From contig JASLAV010000952.1 in NCBI GenBank assembly GCA_030146905.1, positions 1 through 5,481 on the forward strand: 5,481 nt of DNA, given 5' to 3'. Origin of the DNA: Lentzea sp. (GTDB lineage Bacteria > Actinomycetota > Actinomycetes > Mycobacteriales > Pseudonocardiaceae). The position numbers and the translations under genes are program-made. Positions 5,166-5,481 of this stretch are shown here, in pieces. Position 1 is the first letter of the stretch, and every line of letters begins with the position of its first letter. Under the pieces are notes generated by a model. The model saw nothing but the letters and a program-made list of their open reading frames with translations, was not told the origin of the DNA and did no database searches.

Positions 5166-5480
5166 TCAGCCCTGCCAGCCTTCGGTCTCCGCGTTCGCGG
5201 CGAGTTCGACCTGCTCGCGCAGCCAGTCCGGCATGTGCTCGTCGTCGCGCGGGAAGAACTCCAGGTCGCGGACGTACGAGTACGGGTGCGGCCAGGCGCC
5301 CGGCCACTCGGGCTTCTCGTCGTAGTTGAGCCGGACGTCCGGCTCGGCGCCGTCCTGGAGCGTGATGGTGGCGGAGAACCAGGTGCCCCGCCCCGGCTCG
5401 TAGCACGCCCCGCGGAACTCGTCGAGCTTCGTCGAGAACACCTCGGGCACCGCGTACGACCTGCGCGTGCCGTCCTTCTT
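5166..5480 (-). CDS. YezG-like (DUF600) protein, C-terminal part (5' end outside window)
   Basis: The frame is open from the right edge to the TGA at 5168-5166 and shows 105 residues. It starts KKDGTRRSYAVPEVFSTKLDEF, equivalent to the strand and long helix before the conserved motif in its neighbours, then RGACYEPGRGTWFSATITL, VRLNYDEKPEWPG, a Tyr/Pro-rich insertion (AWPHPYSYV), RDLEFFPRDDEHMPDWLREQVEL and a short polar tail ending EGWQG. The same RG-xx-Y, GTW, N[YW][DE]xKP, FPR and PDW[LYW]RE landmarks identify it as a third paralogue. Its FPRDDEHMPDW segment is the most family-typical of the three. The N-terminal helix and start codon are beyond the window. Upstream of it, further members or the cognate toxin would be expected if this is an immunity array; that is inference. 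Confidence 0.72.
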   Translation of the reverse strand, partial: KKDGTRRSYAVPEVFSTKLDEFRGACYEPGRGTWFSATITLQDGAEPDVRLNYDEKPEWPGAWPHPYSYVRDLEFFPRDDEHMPDWLREQVELAANAETEGWQG

Positions 5481-5481
5481 C

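Noticed and set aside
1..5481. CRISPR arrays, tRNA/rRNA genes, transposases, IS ends or att sites
   Set aside because: I looked for spaced direct repeats, tRNA-like cloverleaf sequence and transposase motifs on both strands and saw none.

Overview
The window is very GC-rich, with strong G/C third-position bias and polar-rich, Ala/Arg/Val-heavy proteins. The gene content (a GT87 polyprenyl-phosphate-mannose-type glycosyltransferase, an S9 peptidase, RES-domain and YezG-like proteins, probable leaderless starts) fits an actinomycete, most plausibly Pseudonocardiales (Lentzea/Saccharothrix/Actinosynnema type). The genus is an inference.

Layout. (1) 2-241, plus: the last 79 residues of an S9 prolyl-oligopeptidase/acylaminoacyl-peptidase-like hydrolase carrying the catalytic Asp and His. 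(2) 258-542, plus: a stranded piece of TPR repeats like the C-terminus of an AfsR/SARP-type NB-ARC regulator, with no effector domain. Its last codons run into the 3' end of the next gene, so it looks like a remnant. (3) 520-1795, minus: a two-gene operon made of an HTH protein with a ParS/MbcA-like C-terminal toxin-binding region, followed 28 nt later by a RES-domain protein. This is a probable type II RES/Xre-class toxin-antitoxin module. A 9-bp perfect inverted repeat covers the antitoxin's -10 element and start codon. (4) 1946-3115, plus: a multi-pass GT87 glycosyltransferase, divergent from the TA module and apparently leaderless. (5) 3057-3638, minus: an HdeD-family (DUF308) six-helix membrane protein whose 3' end overlaps the glycosyltransferase by 59 bp. 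(6) 3669-3700: a strong hairpin, probably the terminator of the cluster to its right. (7) 3725-5481, minus: three consecutive, co-directional, divergent paralogues sharing a YezG-like (DUF600) core with a GTW...FN...FPR...PDW pattern. The most promoter-distal one carries an extra C-terminal domain after a Gln/Pro-rich linker. The third runs off the right edge.

How the parts relate. The window has two conflict-type loci: a compact RES toxin-antitoxin unit and a tandem array that resembles immunity genes kept beside a polymorphic toxin. The toxin, if there is one, would lie beyond position 5481 on the minus strand. Between them are ordinary envelope genes (mannosyltransferase, HdeD). The truncated TPR fragment against the TA module suggests that the left part of the window has been rearranged. 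The most interesting parts are the tandem YezG-like array with its two-domain member, and the TA operon with its start-overlapping operator.
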